Assembly: GCF_023617305.1 (NCBI RefSeq)
Contig: NZ_CP081485.1
Span: 1,540,501 to 1,604,500, forward strand
Direction of reading: 5' to 3'
Length of the DNA stretch: 64,000 nt
Source of the DNA: Methanobrevibacter sp. TLL-48-HuF1
GTDB lineage: Archaea > Methanobacteriota > Methanobacteria > Methanobacteriales > Methanobacteriaceae
Under the pieces are notes generated by a model, which was given only the letters and a program-made list of their open reading frames with translations, ran no database searches and had not been told where the DNA came from. Positions 26,608 through 35,839 of this stretch are shown here, piece after piece (the first letter of the stretch is position 1; each line of letters begins with the position of its first letter). A program made the translations under genes and the position numbers.

Positions 26608-28227
26608 ATGGCACAAGGTGGACAACCAATTTTTATTTTACCTGAAGGAACAAACAGGTCCGTCGGAAGAGATGCTCAAAGAAACAATATTTTAGCAGGA
26701 AAAGTACTTGCTGAAACTGTAAGAACCACATTAGGTCCAAAAGGAATGGACAAAATGTTAGTGGATGGACTTGGAGATATTGTTGTAACCAATGATGGTG
26801 TTACAATCTTAAAAGAAATGGATATTGAACATCCTGCAGCTAAAATGTTGGTGGAAGTAGCTAAAACTCAAGAAGACGAAGTTGGAGATGGAACTACTAC
26901 TGCAGTAATTATTGCTGGAGAATTATTGAAAAAATCCGAATCTTTATTAGATCAAGATATTCACCCAACAATCATTGCAATGGGATACAGACAAGCAGCT
27001 GAAAAAGCACAAGAAATTTTAGATGATATTGCAATTGATTCAGTTGATGAAGAAACTTTAGTTAAAGTAGCTATGACTGCTATGACTGGTAAAGGAACTG
27101 AAGCAGCACGTGAACCATTAGCAAAATTAATCGTAGATGCAGTTCAAAAAGTAGCTGAAGATGGTGTAGTAGACACTGACAACATTAAAATTGAGAAAAA
27201 AGATGGTGCTGTTGTAGAAGATTCTACTTTAGTTGAAGGAGTAATTGTTGACAAAGAAAGAGTACACCCAGGTATGCCTTCTGAAGTTAAAGATGCAAAA
27301 ATCGCATTAGTTAACTCTCCTCTTGAAGTAAAAGAAACTGAAGTTGATGCAGAAATCAGAATAACCGACCCTGCTCAAATGCAAGCTTTCATTGAACAAG
27401 AAGAAAAAATGGTTAAAGATATGGTAGATAAAGTAGCTGAATCTGGTGCTAATGTATTATTCGCACAAAAAGGTATCGATGATTTAGCACAACATTACTT
27501 ATCTAAAGCAGGTATTTTAGCTGTAAGAAGGGTTAAAAAATCAGATATTGAAAAATTAGCTAGAGCTACTGGTGCTAATGTAGTAACTAATTTAGAAGAT
27601 TTAACTGCTGACGACTTAGGTGAAGCAGGTATTGTAGAAGAAAGAAAAGTATCTGGCGAAGAAATGATCTTTGTAGAAGAATGCAGTGTAGCTAAATCTG
27701 TAACTTTATTCGTAAGAGGAAGTACCAAACACATTGTTGATGAAATCGTAAGAGCTATTGAAGATGCAATTGGTGTTGTAGCAGCTACTGTTGAAGATGA
27801 CAAAGTTGTAGCTGGTGGAGGAGCTCCAGAAATTGCAATGGCTAAAAAACTCAAAGATTATGCTGATTCAATCAGTGGAAGAGAACAATTAGCAGTTAAT
27901 GCATTTGCAGAAGCTTTAGAAATTGTTCCTAAAACCTTAGCTGAAAATGCAGGTTTAGACAGTATTGATTCATTAGTAGACTTAAGAGCTGCTCATGAAA
28001 ACAGTGCTGTAATGGGATTAGATGTATTTACTGGTAAAGTAGCAGATATGAAAGAAGCTGGTGTAATTGAACCTAAACGTGTCAAAAAACAAGCTATCCA
28101 ATCTGCTTCTGAAGCAGCTGAAATGATTTTAAGAATTGATGATGTAATCGCATCTAGCGGTAAAGGTGACGCTGACATGGGCGGTATGGATCCTGCTGCT
28201 ATGGGCGGTATGCCTCCAATGATGTAA
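26608..28227 (+). CDS. thermosome subunit (group II chaperonin)
   Basis: The thermosome is the archaeal ATP-driven folding chamber. The 539-aa subunit has [20 protein letters not shown] near residue 36, [16 protein letters not shown] near residue 89 and [16 protein letters not shown] near residue 400, all standard nucleotide-site motifs. The C-terminal tail is Gly/Met rich ([15 protein letters not shown]). ATG 26608 follows AAGGTGAT at 26596-26603. Codon use is strongly biased, as in the histone gene, which fits high expression. The TATA-like TTTATATAA near 26489-26497 belongs to the divergent promoter region, and TATGGTAGAA lies nearby. Confidence 0.96.
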   Translation: MAQGGQPIFILPEGTNRSVGRDAQRNNILAGKVLAETVRTTLGPKGMDKMLVDGLGDIVVTNDGVTILKEMDIEHPAAKMLVEVAKTQEDEVGDGTTTAVIIAGELLKKSESLLDQDIHPTIIAMGYRQAAEKAQEILDDIAIDSVDEETLVKVAMTAMTGKGTEAAREPLAKLIVDAVQKVAEDGVVDTDNIKIEKKDGAVVEDSTLVEGVIVDKERVHPGMPSEVKDAKIALVNSPLEVKETEVDAEIRITDPAQMQAFIEQEEKMVKDMVDKVAESGANVLFAQKGIDDLAQHYLSKAGILAVRRVKKSDIEKLARATGANVVTNLEDLTADDLGEAGIVEERKVSGEEMIFVEECSVAKSVTLFVRGSTKHIVDEIVRAIEDAIGVVAATVEDDKVVAGGGAPEIAMAKKLKDYADSISGREQLAVNAFAEALEIVPKTLAENAGLDSIDSLVDLRAAHENSAVMGLDVFTGKVADMKEAGVIEPKRVKKQAIQSASEAAEMILRIDDVIASSGKGDADMGGMDPAAMGGMPPMM

Positions 28228-28231
28228 ATTT

Positions 28232-28260
28232 AAAGAAATTATTTAATTTCTTTTTTTCTT
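28232..28260 (+). terminator. thermosome terminator
   Basis: AAAGAAATT (28232-28240) pairs with AATTTCTTT (28245-28253), nine base pairs with a four-base loop, running into a T-rich tract just after the stop codon. Confidence 0.65.
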
Positions 28261-28282
28261 TTTATTTTTTTAAGGTATTATC

Positions 28283-29302
28283 TTGCAAACCAAACGACTT
28301 ATTTTTAAAAATTCAACTGGAGATAGGGCATATATCTATGAAAACTCCATAGTAGTTGAGTTTGGAGTTTGCAGAAATGGAATTTCAACATCTGAGTTAA
28401 ATGGCGGATACAAAAAAAATTTTAAAATAGCTTTTAATCATTATTTATCTCAGGAAAACATTGATTTTTTAGAAAATCATAGTGTAAATGATTATTTAGT
28501 TAGACAAAGCGGAATTTTGGGAATTGATCCTAAATTTACTACAGGTCTTTTAACTTCTGCGCAAATGGAAAATGCATGCGTTGTTACAAAACAGTATAGG
28601 AACTTGGAAGTTAGTGCAATAACTACTGCCGGTGTAAGAGTAAATGCCTCAAGAGCAGGGGACAGTGCAAGTTATTATGAGGAAAATGGAGACTTTCAAT
28701 TCGATGTTGGAACAATTAATGTAATTATTTTAACTAATGTTTGTTTAGAGCCAGGAACATTGGCTAATGGATTAGTAACAGCTACTGAAGCAAAAACTGT
28801 TGCTTTAAATAATTTAAGAATTCCCAGCCAGTTTTCAAATGGATTTGCAACAGGAACTGGAACTGATGGAATAGCTATTTTTTCAAATTCAGAATCTGAT
28901 AATATACTGTCTAATGCAGGAAAACATTCAAAACTTGGAGAATTAATAGCTAAATGTGTTATTGAATCAATAAGTGAAGCTATTAAAAGACAAGTCTGGA
29001 TTACAAAAGAGTCACAATGCAGTGTTTTAGCTCGATTAAGAAGGTATGATTTGGATATTAACGAATTTTATAAAAACATAACTGATAAAGAAGAGTTTAT
29101 AAGATTATTGCAGGCGGCTGCAAGAAAACAGGAAAATGTAGCTATAACCACTTCAATTTTACATTTAATTGATGAAGTTGAAAATAATTTATTGGATAAG
29201 AAAATAGCTTATAACTTGGCAGATTCTATTTTAGAAAATAATTGCAGTGATTACTGTATTTACAGGCTTTTAAAATTTTGGATTGATAAATTTTTAAGTT
29301 AA
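28283..29302 (+). CDS. cbiZ: adenosylcobinamide amidohydrolase
   Basis: CbiZ cleaves the aminopropanol side chain from adenosylcobinamide to give adenosylcobyric acid, letting archaea salvage incomplete corrinoids. The 339-aa product has the family signatures TTAGVRVNASRAGD near residue 113, GTINVIILTNVCLEPGTLAN near residue 142 and TATEAKTVALNNL near residue 165. FATGTGTDGIAIFS follows near residue 188. The C-terminal 100 residues are extra compared with the minimal family. The start is TTG 28283 with AAGGT upstream; no ATG is available in frame near it. With cbiD at 16948 this shows both synthesis and salvage of cobamide in the organism. Confidence 0.85.
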   Translation: MQTKRLIFKNSTGDRAYIYENSIVVEFGVCRNGISTSELNGGYKKNFKIAFNHYLSQENIDFLENHSVNDYLVRQSGILGIDPKFTTGLLTSAQMENACVVTKQYRNLEVSAITTAGVRVNASRAGDSASYYEENGDFQFDVGTINVIILTNVCLEPGTLANGLVTATEAKTVALNNLRIPSQFSNGFATGTGTDGIAIFSNSESDNILSNAGKHSKLGELIAKCVIESISEAIKRQVWITKESQCSVLARLRRYDLDINEFYKNITDKEEFIRLLQAAARKQENVAITTSILHLIDEVENNLLDKKIAYNLADSILENNCSDYCIYRLLKFWIDKFLS

Positions 29303-29334
29303 TTTTTTATAATAATAATTAGTAATGATATTGT

Positions 29335-29799
29335 ATGATAAGATTAGCAGGCATAAGAGACATTAACGGAATCAACAGGTTATTGCTTCAGGTTCAAAAG
29401 GTTCATTCAAATATTCGTTCTGATTTATTTAAAGAGGGCGGAAAAAAGTATAGTGATTCTGAACTTGAGGAAATTGTAAAAAATAGTGAAACACCAATAT
29501 TTGTTTGTGAATTAGATAATAAAATAGTAGGTTATGCGTTTTGTGTTGTAATCAATCATCATAATGAAACTTCTTTTTGCAATCATAAAACCATTTATAT
29601 TGATGATTTGTGTGTTGATGAAAAAACAAGACATGAAGGAATTGGAACTGCATTGTATGAGTATGTTTTAGAGTATGCAAAAAGTATCGGATGTTATAAT
29701 CTTACTTTAAATGTTTGGGAAGGCAATGACAGTGCTATGGATTTTTATAAAGGCAGGGATATGAAAATTCAAAAGGTATGTATGGAAAAGATTTTATAA
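29335..29799 (+). CDS. GNAT-family N-acetyltransferase
   Basis: The 154-aa protein is a single GNAT domain. The acetyl-CoA loop is RHEGIGTALYEYV near residue 102, preceded by the beta-strand IDDLCVDEKT and followed by the ALxFYxxxGF-like AMDFYKGRDM near residue 137. It most resembles small-molecule or protein N-acetyltransferases of the RimI/PaiA type; the substrate cannot be told. The ribosome binding site is weak (TAATGATATTGT). It sits between cbiZ and the PPDK-like gene on the same strand with only 32 bases after cbiZ, so they may be co-transcribed. Confidence 0.82.
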   Translation: MIRLAGIRDINGINRLLLQVQKVHSNIRSDLFKEGGKKYSDSELEEIVKNSETPIFVCELDNKIVGYAFCVVINHHNETSFCNHKTIYIDDLCVDEKTRHEGIGTALYEYVLEYAKSIGCYNLTLNVWEGNDSAMDFYKGRDMKIQKVCMEKIL

Positions 29800-29888
29800 A
29801 ACTTAAATATTTTAATACTTCTTTGAACATATTTATAATTGATGTTAAAATTTAGCTGAAAAATTGAATGTTTTTAGGAGTTTTTAAT

Positions 29889-32537
29889 ATGGTTGCTTTT
29901 GAAAGAATAAAATCCGGTATTCCGCAACTAGACGAAACCTTAGATAATATTCGTTTAGGGGATAATGTAGTATGGCAGGTTTCTAATCTGGATGAATTTT
30001 TATATTTTGTCAAACCTTTTGTTAAACAGGCTTTAAAAGATAATAGAAACCTGATTTATGTAAATTTTGGTCAGCATGAGCCGTTAATAGATATGACTGC
30101 TGATGATTTCTTAAAATTGGATGTTGAAAAAAATAATCCTGAAACAGAATTTGCTATGATTGAACGTGACGGGATTAAAATTTATCAGGTAGATCCAAAC
30201 AAGCAATTTGAACCTTTTACTTTGGAAGTTCATAATATTATTACAAAAGAGGGAAGGGATGCTTTTTATGTATTTGACTGTTTGTCTGATTTACAGGCAG
30301 CATGGTCTACAGATTTGATGATGGGAAATTTCTTCAGAGTAACATGCCCGTATTTATTTTCTCTTGATACAGTAGCTTATTTTCCAATTATTAGAGGTAA
30401 ACATTCCTTTGAAGCAATAGCTAAGATTCGTGAAACAACACAACTTTTTTTAGATTTATATTCTCATAAAGATGATGTATATTTACATCCGTTGAAAGTA
30501 TGGAACAGATATTCTCAAAATATGTTTTTAGGCCATAAATATGAAACTAAAAAAGAAGTTTTAACAACATTAACTGATGGTTTGGAAGTAAGTAATTTTT
30601 ATAAAGTTGTTAATCGGGCAGCTGATTATCATAATGAGCAGAACAGTGATAGCTGGGAAAGATTCTTTGAATTAACCAAGTTACAATATGAAAACAATGA
30701 AGACATATCTGAAAAATGTGATTTAATGTGTAAAATGCTCATGACTAAAGATAAAAATATGATTGAAAAAGTTAAAGAGTATTTTTCCCCACCTGATTAT
30801 TTTTCAGTTTATAACCGTGTTGTTGGCAGTGGTATGATTGGAGGTAAAGCATGCGGGATGCTGCTTGCACGTAAAATCATAGAACATGACCGTCCGGATA
30901 TTTATGCTGATTTCGAACCGGATGATTCATTTTATATCTGTTCTGATTTGTTTTATACATATATTGTTTCAAATGATTTATGGGATATTAGGGTAAAACA
31001 AAGAACTAAAGAAGGTTATTATGAAGCTGGAAAAGAACTTGAAAAAGGTTTGAAAAACGGTACATTTTCTGATGATATCCGTGAGAAGTTTAGACGGCTT
31101 CTGGATTATTTCGGTCAAAGTCCGATTATTGTAAGATCAAGCAGTTTTTTGGAAGACGGTTTTGGAAATGCTTTTGCCGGAAAATATGAATCAGTTTTCT
31201 GTGTTAACAGAGGATCTCTTGAAGAACGTCTGGAAGCTTTTGAAGAGGCTGTTAAAACAGTATATGCAAGTACAATGAACATATCTGCTTTAGAATATAG
31301 AAGCTTAAATGATTTGGATGATAATGATGAACAGATGTCTTTACTTGTTCAGAGAGTATCCGGGTCTTATTATCAGGATTATTTCTTCCCTTCTGCAGCA
31401 GGAGTTGGATTTTCATATAGTCCATATTCTCCATTGCCGGATATGGGGCATAATGGTGGAATGTTAAGATTGGTTATGGGTTTAGGTACAAAAGCAGTAG
31501 ATAGAACTCAAAGAGATTATCCGCGTATTGTTAATTTAGACAAACCGAAAGCTATGGATGTACCAAGTGTTGTTGAGAGACATAAACATTCCCAACATTA
31601 TTTGGATGTTTTAGATTTAAAAAATATTAAAGTAAGTGAAATTTCTGTTGATGAAGGTGTTGAAGTGGTTCCAGTTTATGCAAAAAGAGCAGTGGTGGAA
31701 CATGATACTGATGCAGAGCGCAGATTCCGTGAAAGAGGTCAAAGAAGGGAGGTTACTTTTGTAAACTGTAATGGTTTAGTTAACAATGACAGATTTACGT
31801 CACTGATGAGGGAATTACTTCAAACTTTAGAGGCAGCTTATGAATACCCTGTTGACATTGAATATACAGTAAATGTAGGTCAGGAAGGTTCTTTTGTTAT
31901 TAATTTATTGCAGTGCAGGCCTCTGCAGGTTGCAACTACTAAAGAAGCTATTGAAATTCCTCAGGATAAAGGAGAAGTATTTTTCCATATTAAAAATTCT
32001 TCAATGGGAAGATCAAGAAAACAGGACTTTGATATTTTAGTTTATGTTGACCCGCATAAGTATTATGAATATCCTTTTACTAAAAAAGCTTCATTGGCTA
32101 AATTAATAGGTGCCATTAACAGTTATTGTAAAAATCATAATAAGGAAGCTATGTTAATTGTTCCTGGAAGGTTAGGTACTTCTTCACCGGAACTTGGAAT
32201 TCCAGTAGTATTTGCAGATATCAGCAAATTTTCAGCTATTTTGGAAGAGTCATATAGTGAAGTGGGTTATGTTCCTGAATTGTCCTTTGGAAGTCATATG
32301 TTTCAGGATTTAGTTGAAGCGGATATTTATTATGGAGCTATTTTTGAAAACAGCAACAGATTAGATTTCAATAAAAATTTATTTAAAGATTATCCGAATA
32401 AATTATGTGAATTTATTCCGGAATTTGATAAAGAATTGTATGATATGGTTAAAATTTTTGAATTCAGTAAAAACAAGCTTGAGTTTTATCATGACATGAA
32501 AAATGATGAGAGTATTTGTATTATAGATAGTAAATAA
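29889..32537 (+). CDS. PEP/pyruvate-binding (PPDK N-domain) protein with KaiC-like N-terminus
   Basis: The 882-aa product joins two parts. Residues 1-230 begin FERIKSGIPQLDETLDNIRLGDNVVW, like the start of KaiC/RecA ATPases, but no Walker A loop (GxxxxGKT) is present. Residues from about 310 form an ATP-grasp domain as in the N-terminal part of phosphoenolpyruvate synthase and pyruvate phosphate dikinase (GGKACGMLLARKI, SPIIVRSSSFLEDGFGNAFAGKYESVF in outline, LLQCRPLQ near residue 680). The phospho-histidine and PEP-binding domains of the full enzymes are missing. It may be a kinase or regulatory protein using the same nucleotide site. ATG 29889 follows AGGAG at 29876-29880. Confidence 0.7.
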   Translation: MVAFERIKSGIPQLDETLDNIRLGDNVVWQVSNLDEFLYFVKPFVKQALKDNRNLIYVNFGQHEPLIDMTADDFLKLDVEKNNPETEFAMIERDGIKIYQVDPNKQFEPFTLEVHNIITKEGRDAFYVFDCLSDLQAAWSTDLMMGNFFRVTCPYLFSLDTVAYFPIIRGKHSFEAIAKIRETTQLFLDLYSHKDDVYLHPLKVWNRYSQNMFLGHKYETKKEVLTTLTDGLEVSNFYKVVNRAADYHNEQNSDSWERFFELTKLQYENNEDISEKCDLMCKMLMTKDKNMIEKVKEYFSPPDYFSVYNRVVGSGMIGGKACGMLLARKIIEHDRPDIYADFEPDDSFYICSDLFYTYIVSNDLWDIRVKQRTKEGYYEAGKELEKGLKNGTFSDDIREKFRRLLDYFGQSPIIVRSSSFLEDGFGNAFAGKYESVFCVNRGSLEERLEAFEEAVKTVYASTMNISALEYRSLNDLDDNDEQMSLLVQRVSGSYYQDYFFPSAAGVGFSYSPYSPLPDMGHNGGMLRLVMGLGTKAVDRTQRDYPRIVNLDKPKAMDVPSVVERHKHSQHYLDVLDLKNIKVSEISVDEGVEVVPVYAKRAVVEHDTDAERRFRERGQRREVTFVNCNGLVNNDRFTSLMRELLQTLEAAYEYPVDIEYTVNVGQEGSFVINLLQCRPLQVATTKEAIEIPQDKGEVFFHIKNSSMGRSRKQDFDILVYVDPHKYYEYPFTKKASLAKLIGAINSYCKNHNKEAMLIVPGRLGTSSPELGIPVVFADISKFSAILEESYSEVGYVPELSFGSHMFQDLVEADIYYGAIFENSNRLDFNKNLFKDYPNKLCEFIPEFDKELYDMVKIFEFSKNKLEFYHDMKNDESICIIDSK

Positions 32538-32604
32538 AATTTAGAAAAATTTAATATATGTCAAAGATTATAATAAAACATATTAAAAAATAAGGTGATT
32601 ATTT

Positions 32605-32838
32605 ATGAGGATTAAAGAAGATTTAATTAACAAAGAAGTGCTTGACGGCGGTGCTGATTTAATTGGTAAAGTTATTGATGTTGTAATGGATAAGGATACA
32701 TTTGAAGTAACTGATTTGGTTATTAAAAAAACAGGCATCACAGATCAAATTAAAGCTGGCGGAGAAAATGTTGTTCCTAGTGAACTTGTAAAAGTCATTG
32801 GGGATAAAATTTTACTTAAAAGTGATGATGATATTTAA
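32605..32838 (+). CDS. PRC-barrel domain protein
   Basis: The 77-aa protein is a PRC barrel with little else (KEVLDGGADLIGKVIDVVMD, then VVPSELVKVIGDKILLK). It is shorter than its paralogue at 6996 and lacks the acidic tail. AAGGTGAT at 32592-32599 precedes the ATG. It lies 15 bases before pyrE on the same strand, so the two are probably one transcript. The function is unknown; binding to a larger protein or RNA partner is the usual guess for the fold. Confidence 0.75.
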   Translation: MRIKEDLINKEVLDGGADLIGKVIDVVMDKDTFEVTDLVIKKTGITDQIKAGGENVVPSELVKVIGDKILLKSDDDI

Positions 32839-32853
32839 ATTTCGGTTATTTAG

Positions 32854-33378
32854 ATGATTACTAAGGAATATTTAATTAATTTGTTAAAAGAAAACGGTGT
32901 TTTCTTAAAAGGGGATTTCACATTATCTTCTGGTAAGAAAAGTGATTATTACATAAATATGAAAAAAGCTATTACAGAGCCGGAAATCTTATCAACAATA
33001 GCTAAATTAATCACAAAATCCATTAGTGAAGATAATATTGATAAAGTAGCAGGTCCAGCACTGGGAGCTGTTCCAATAGCTACTGCAGTTTCTCTTGAAT
33101 CTAACATTCCATTGTTAATGATTAGAAAAGAGAAAAAAGGTTACGGAACTTCTAAACTTATTGAAGGTGAATTAAAAGAAGGTGATGATGTTATTGTTGT
33201 AGAAGATGTTACAACTACTGGCGGATCATTGCTTAAAGCTATTAAAGCTATTCAAGACAATGGAGGAAATGTAAAAAGAGCTTTTGTTGTTGTTGATAGG
33301 CAGGAAGGAGCTATTGAAGCTTTTGATAGTGAAGGTATTAAATTAGAACCTTTAATAACTGTTGATGAATTTTTTTAA
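32854..33378 (+). CDS. pyrE: orotate phosphoribosyltransferase
   Basis: PyrE makes orotidine monophosphate from orotate and PRPP in pyrimidine synthesis. The 174-aa protein has [20 protein letters not shown] at residue 17, the [12 protein letters not shown] loop near residue 88 and the PRPP-binding motif [18 protein letters not shown] near residue 112. Length is normal for archaea. The ribosome binding site is weak (TCGGTTATTTAG), which suggests coupling to the upstream PRC-barrel gene. It ends at a terminator shared with the convergent moaB. Confidence 0.94.
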   Translation: MITKEYLINLLKENGVFLKGDFTLSSGKKSDYYINMKKAITEPEILSTIAKLITKSISEDNIDKVAGPALGAVPIATAVSLESNIPLLMIRKEKKGYGTSKLIEGELKEGDDVIVVEDVTTTGGSLLKAIKAIQDNGGNVKRAFVVVDRQEGAIEAFDSEGIKLEPLITVDEFF

Positions 33379-33380
33379 TT

Positions 33381-33420
33381 AAAAAAAGATGATGAATGGT
33401 TAAGTTCATCATTTTCAAAT
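33381..33420. terminator. bidirectional terminator between pyrE and moaB
   Basis: ATGATGAA (33389-33396) pairs with TTCATCAT (33405-33412), with an A run on the left and a T run on the right. The hairpin can therefore end transcription from both sides. Confidence 0.65.
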
Positions 33421-33422
33421 TT

Positions 33423-33929
33423 TTATTTTTTTGCATGGAATACTAGATGAGGGAATTCATCTATTATGATGTTAGATGCTGTTTTAACTGCATTAGGAGA
33501 GCCAGGCATGGAAAAGATTACTGTTTTTTTATATACTCCTGCAGTTGCTCTTGAAATAAGTGCTCCTGAACCGATTTCTAAGAAAGATTGATGTCTGAAA
33601 ATTTCACCAAAACCTTCAATTTTTTTATCAAAAAGTTCCTCTACAGTTTCAACAGTTATATCTCTACTGTCTAGTCCTGTTCCACCTGTTGTTAAGATAA
33701 CATCAATATTTTTATTAATCATTTCTTTAATGGTTTTAATTAATGATTCTTTATCATCAGGTATTATTGTTTTGGATTTTAATGTGTATCTTTTTGATAT
33801 TTCATCTGCAAGATATTGTCCTGATAGATCATCCTTATCCGTAGTGATGCTGTCACTTAGTGTTATTACACCACAGGCAATATCATTAGATGATAATTTT
33901 TTATGTTTTTCGGTTGTTTCACTTTTCAT
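33423..33929 (-). CDS. moaB: MoaB/MogA-family molybdopterin adenylyltransferase
   Basis: MoaB-type proteins adenylylate molybdopterin (or tungstopterin) before metal insertion. In methanogens the cofactor serves formylmethanofuran dehydrogenase and formate dehydrogenase. The 168-aa protein has CGVITLSDSITTDKDDLSGQ near residue 19, the LTTGGTGLDSRDIT motif near residue 80 and MPGSPNAV near residue 145. AGGGGATT precedes the ATG. It is the last gene of a leftward operon with three winged-helix regulators, an unusual partnership that might mean metal- or cofactor-responsive control. Confidence 0.9.
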   Translation of the reverse strand: MKSETTEKHKKLSSNDIACGVITLSDSITTDKDDLSGQYLADEISKRYTLKSKTIIPDDKESLIKTIKEMINKNIDVILTTGGTGLDSRDITVETVEELFDKKIEGFGEIFRHQSFLEIGSGALISRATAGVYKKTVIFSMPGSPNAVKTASNIIIDEFPHLVFHAKK

Positions 33930-33944
33930 AATTAATCCCCTTTA

Positions 33945-34235
33945 TTATGCAGTTATTGTCATCATCTCTTTTATTTTTTCGTATTCCTCATGATTTTTTA
34001 ATAGTAAATCTGTAGGGTAGTATAATGAGCCATAACTGTCAGATTCACACATAACTAATTTACTTTTGCATAAAATCTCTAAATGGTATTCAATGGTATT
34101 ATAATCCATATCTATGATTTTTGCTATTTGACTTCCATTATATGGACGTACAAGCAGTAAATCAACAATTTTTGCAGAAGTTTTCCCTCCTTTTCTTTTT
34201 AAAAAGATTTGATGAAGTAGCTTGTTGATTGTCAT
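33945..34235 (-). CDS. winged-helix (ArsR-like) transcription regulator
   Basis: The 96-aa protein is a single winged helix. SAKIVDLLLVRPYNGSQIAK forms the first helices, DMDYNTIEYHLEIL the recognition helix, and LVMCESDSYGSLYYPT the wing. It lacks cysteine pairs of the ArsR metal site apart from two isolated Cys (near residues 55 and 62). It lies seven bases after the FilR1-type gene and 15 before moaB, all leftward. The target is unknown; local control of this operon is a reasonable guess. Confidence 0.75.
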   Translation of the reverse strand: MTINKLLHQIFLKRKGGKTSAKIVDLLLVRPYNGSQIAKIIDMDYNTIEYHLEILCKSKLVMCESDSYGSLYYPTDLLLKNHEEYEKIKEMMTITA

Positions 34236-34241
34236 TGTTTT

Positions 34242-35042
34242 TCATCTCCACTCTTTTATCTGATTGTATAGTAATTTTCCCCATTTTAATCCGTCTTGAC
34301 TTTTATCAATCAGAATTTGTGAGTCATCGTAGTGACCATCTTTAAAAAATAATGTAAGTGACATAAACTCTTCTCCCAATGTTAAAAAGCTTTTTAAAGG
34401 ATTTTTTATGCTAATTATTTTCACATTTTCATTATTAATTAGCCATTTTTCAAATAATGGATTTCTATGAATTAATGCTAGTATTTCTTGGTGGGTGATT
34501 AATTCAAGTTTATGCAGTGTTTTTTCTTGTATTAATTGAACAATGTTCCTCAAATGGTTTTCTGAAAAAATAGGTAAAGTTATTTTTAATTCTTCGGCAT
34601 TTTCAATTAATTTGCTGTAGCTATTGTAAGCTTTTGATAGATTGCTTGTTGTAGAAGTTATGCATTCTGCATTTCTTAAAAGATAAATGTTTTTGAGATT
34701 TTCTTGGGGAATGGCTGTTAAATCATGGATATTCCAAAAATCTTCATTTTTGTTAGTTGCATACCAATTATCAATTAATTTAATCATGTTGGTGGTTAAC
34801 AGATAACCGTTTGATGTTAATTGATAATATTTTTGAACTTTTTTAACAAAATTTAAATTTTCCAATTCCTTTAAACCATGCAGTATTGTTGCTGATGGCT
34901 TTTCTAGTTCTATTCGTAAATCATCTAAATTTTTTGATTCATTATAAATACTTAATAATAATTTTGTCCGCATAGTTGATGTAAGTATGTATTTTATACC
35001 TTGATATTCTTCTTTCAACTCATTTTTAATTTTTGTTGCCAT
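34242..35042 (-). CDS. FilR1-type winged-helix regulator (second of pair)
   Basis: The 266-aa protein has an N-terminal winged helix (residues about 15-80, SATILHGLKELENLNFVKKV as recognition and wing). A C-terminal domain follows that I place in the FilR1 (formerly DUF1724) family of methanogen regulators. FWNIHDLTAIPQENL near residue 106 marks the start of that domain. ATG 35042 is chosen because GGTGATT lies just upstream; the GTG at 35051 would overlap it. The start region overlaps the end of the preceding paralogue, so translation is coupled. FilR1 domains are thought to sense a small ligand. Which genes it controls is unknown. Confidence 0.72.
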   Translation of the reverse strand: MATKIKNELKEEYQGIKYILTSTMRTKLLLSIYNESKNLDDLRIELEKPSATILHGLKELENLNFVKKVQKYYQLTSNGYLLTTNMIKLIDNWYATNKNEDFWNIHDLTAIPQENLKNIYLLRNAECITSTTSNLSKAYNSYSKLIENAEELKITLPIFSENHLRNIVQLIQEKTLHKLELITHQEILALIHRNPLFEKWLINNENVKIISIKNPLKSFLTLGEEFMSLTLFFKDGHYDDSQILIDKSQDGLKWGKLLYNQIKEWR

Positions 35043-35047
35043 AATAA

Positions 35048-35839
35048 TCACCAGTTTGCTTTCACATTTTCAAAGAGATTATTCGCCCATTTTATGGCTT
35101 GTTGGTTTTCAGATGTTAAAAGTCTATTTTGATCAAAGCTACCGTCATTTTTAAAAAGTCCTAAATTAGTATTTTTATCAGATATAATCAAATATAAGTT
35201 TAAATTATCTTTTAACTCATGTACTTTTAAACATCCGTTTTCAATACTTCTCTTTTTAATTTCCGGGTCTATACTGTCTATTAAACTTTCAAAAATTTCA
35301 TCATTTATTATTAATTCAACATTACCTCCTTTTTGTAGTACCTGTTCAATAATAACAGGATAATCGGGATGTAAATATGGGAATATTGCTTTAATGTTAT
35401 ATGACATTAATAGCTGCCCTTTTATTGTATTGTGAGTTTTATAAATGTCAATTGGGGTTGTTTTAATTAATTGGGAATCATGTAAACTGGTTATATTTTT
35501 CAATGAGTCTAAATTAATCTGTTTTACATCATGTTTATCCCAAAATTCATCAAATTGATCTATTAATTTTATTGCATTTTTAAACTCCAATATTATATTC
35601 AAGTACATTTTTGTTGTTTGAGTTAAATAATATTTGTTTTTTATTTTTTGGATATATTTTTCTTGCTGTAATTTGTGGAGATTACTTGATAGGGTGCTAT
35701 AAGTTATTTGTGTTGTATTGACTAATTCTTTTATATTTTTAGGATTTTTATTCAGTACGTTTAATATATGGAGTCTTATTCCAGACTTTGTTAAAAATTG
35801 TATTTTTTGATTCATGTTTTCTAATTTTGTTGACATCAT
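35048..35839 (-). CDS. FilR1-type winged-helix regulator (first of pair)
   Basis: The 263-aa protein is a paralogue of its downstream neighbour. It has a winged helix over residues 10-75 (TQITYSTLSSNLHKLQQEKY) and the FilR1-like region starting FWDKHDVKQINLDSL near residue 105. Both share the FWxxHD motif. AGGAG at 35846-35850 supports ATG 35839. The upstream region carries a palindrome over the likely TATA box and repeated A/T-rich words, which suggests that this operon regulates itself. Confidence 0.72.
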   Translation of the reverse strand: MMSTKLENMNQKIQFLTKSGIRLHILNVLNKNPKNIKELVNTTQITYSTLSSNLHKLQQEKYIQKIKNKYYLTQTTKMYLNIILEFKNAIKLIDQFDEFWDKHDVKQINLDSLKNITSLHDSQLIKTTPIDIYKTHNTIKGQLLMSYNIKAIFPYLHPDYPVIIEQVLQKGGNVELIINDEIFESLIDSIDPEIKKRSIENGCLKVHELKDNLNLYLIISDKNTNLGLFKNDGSFDQNRLLTSENQQAIKWANNLFENVKANW

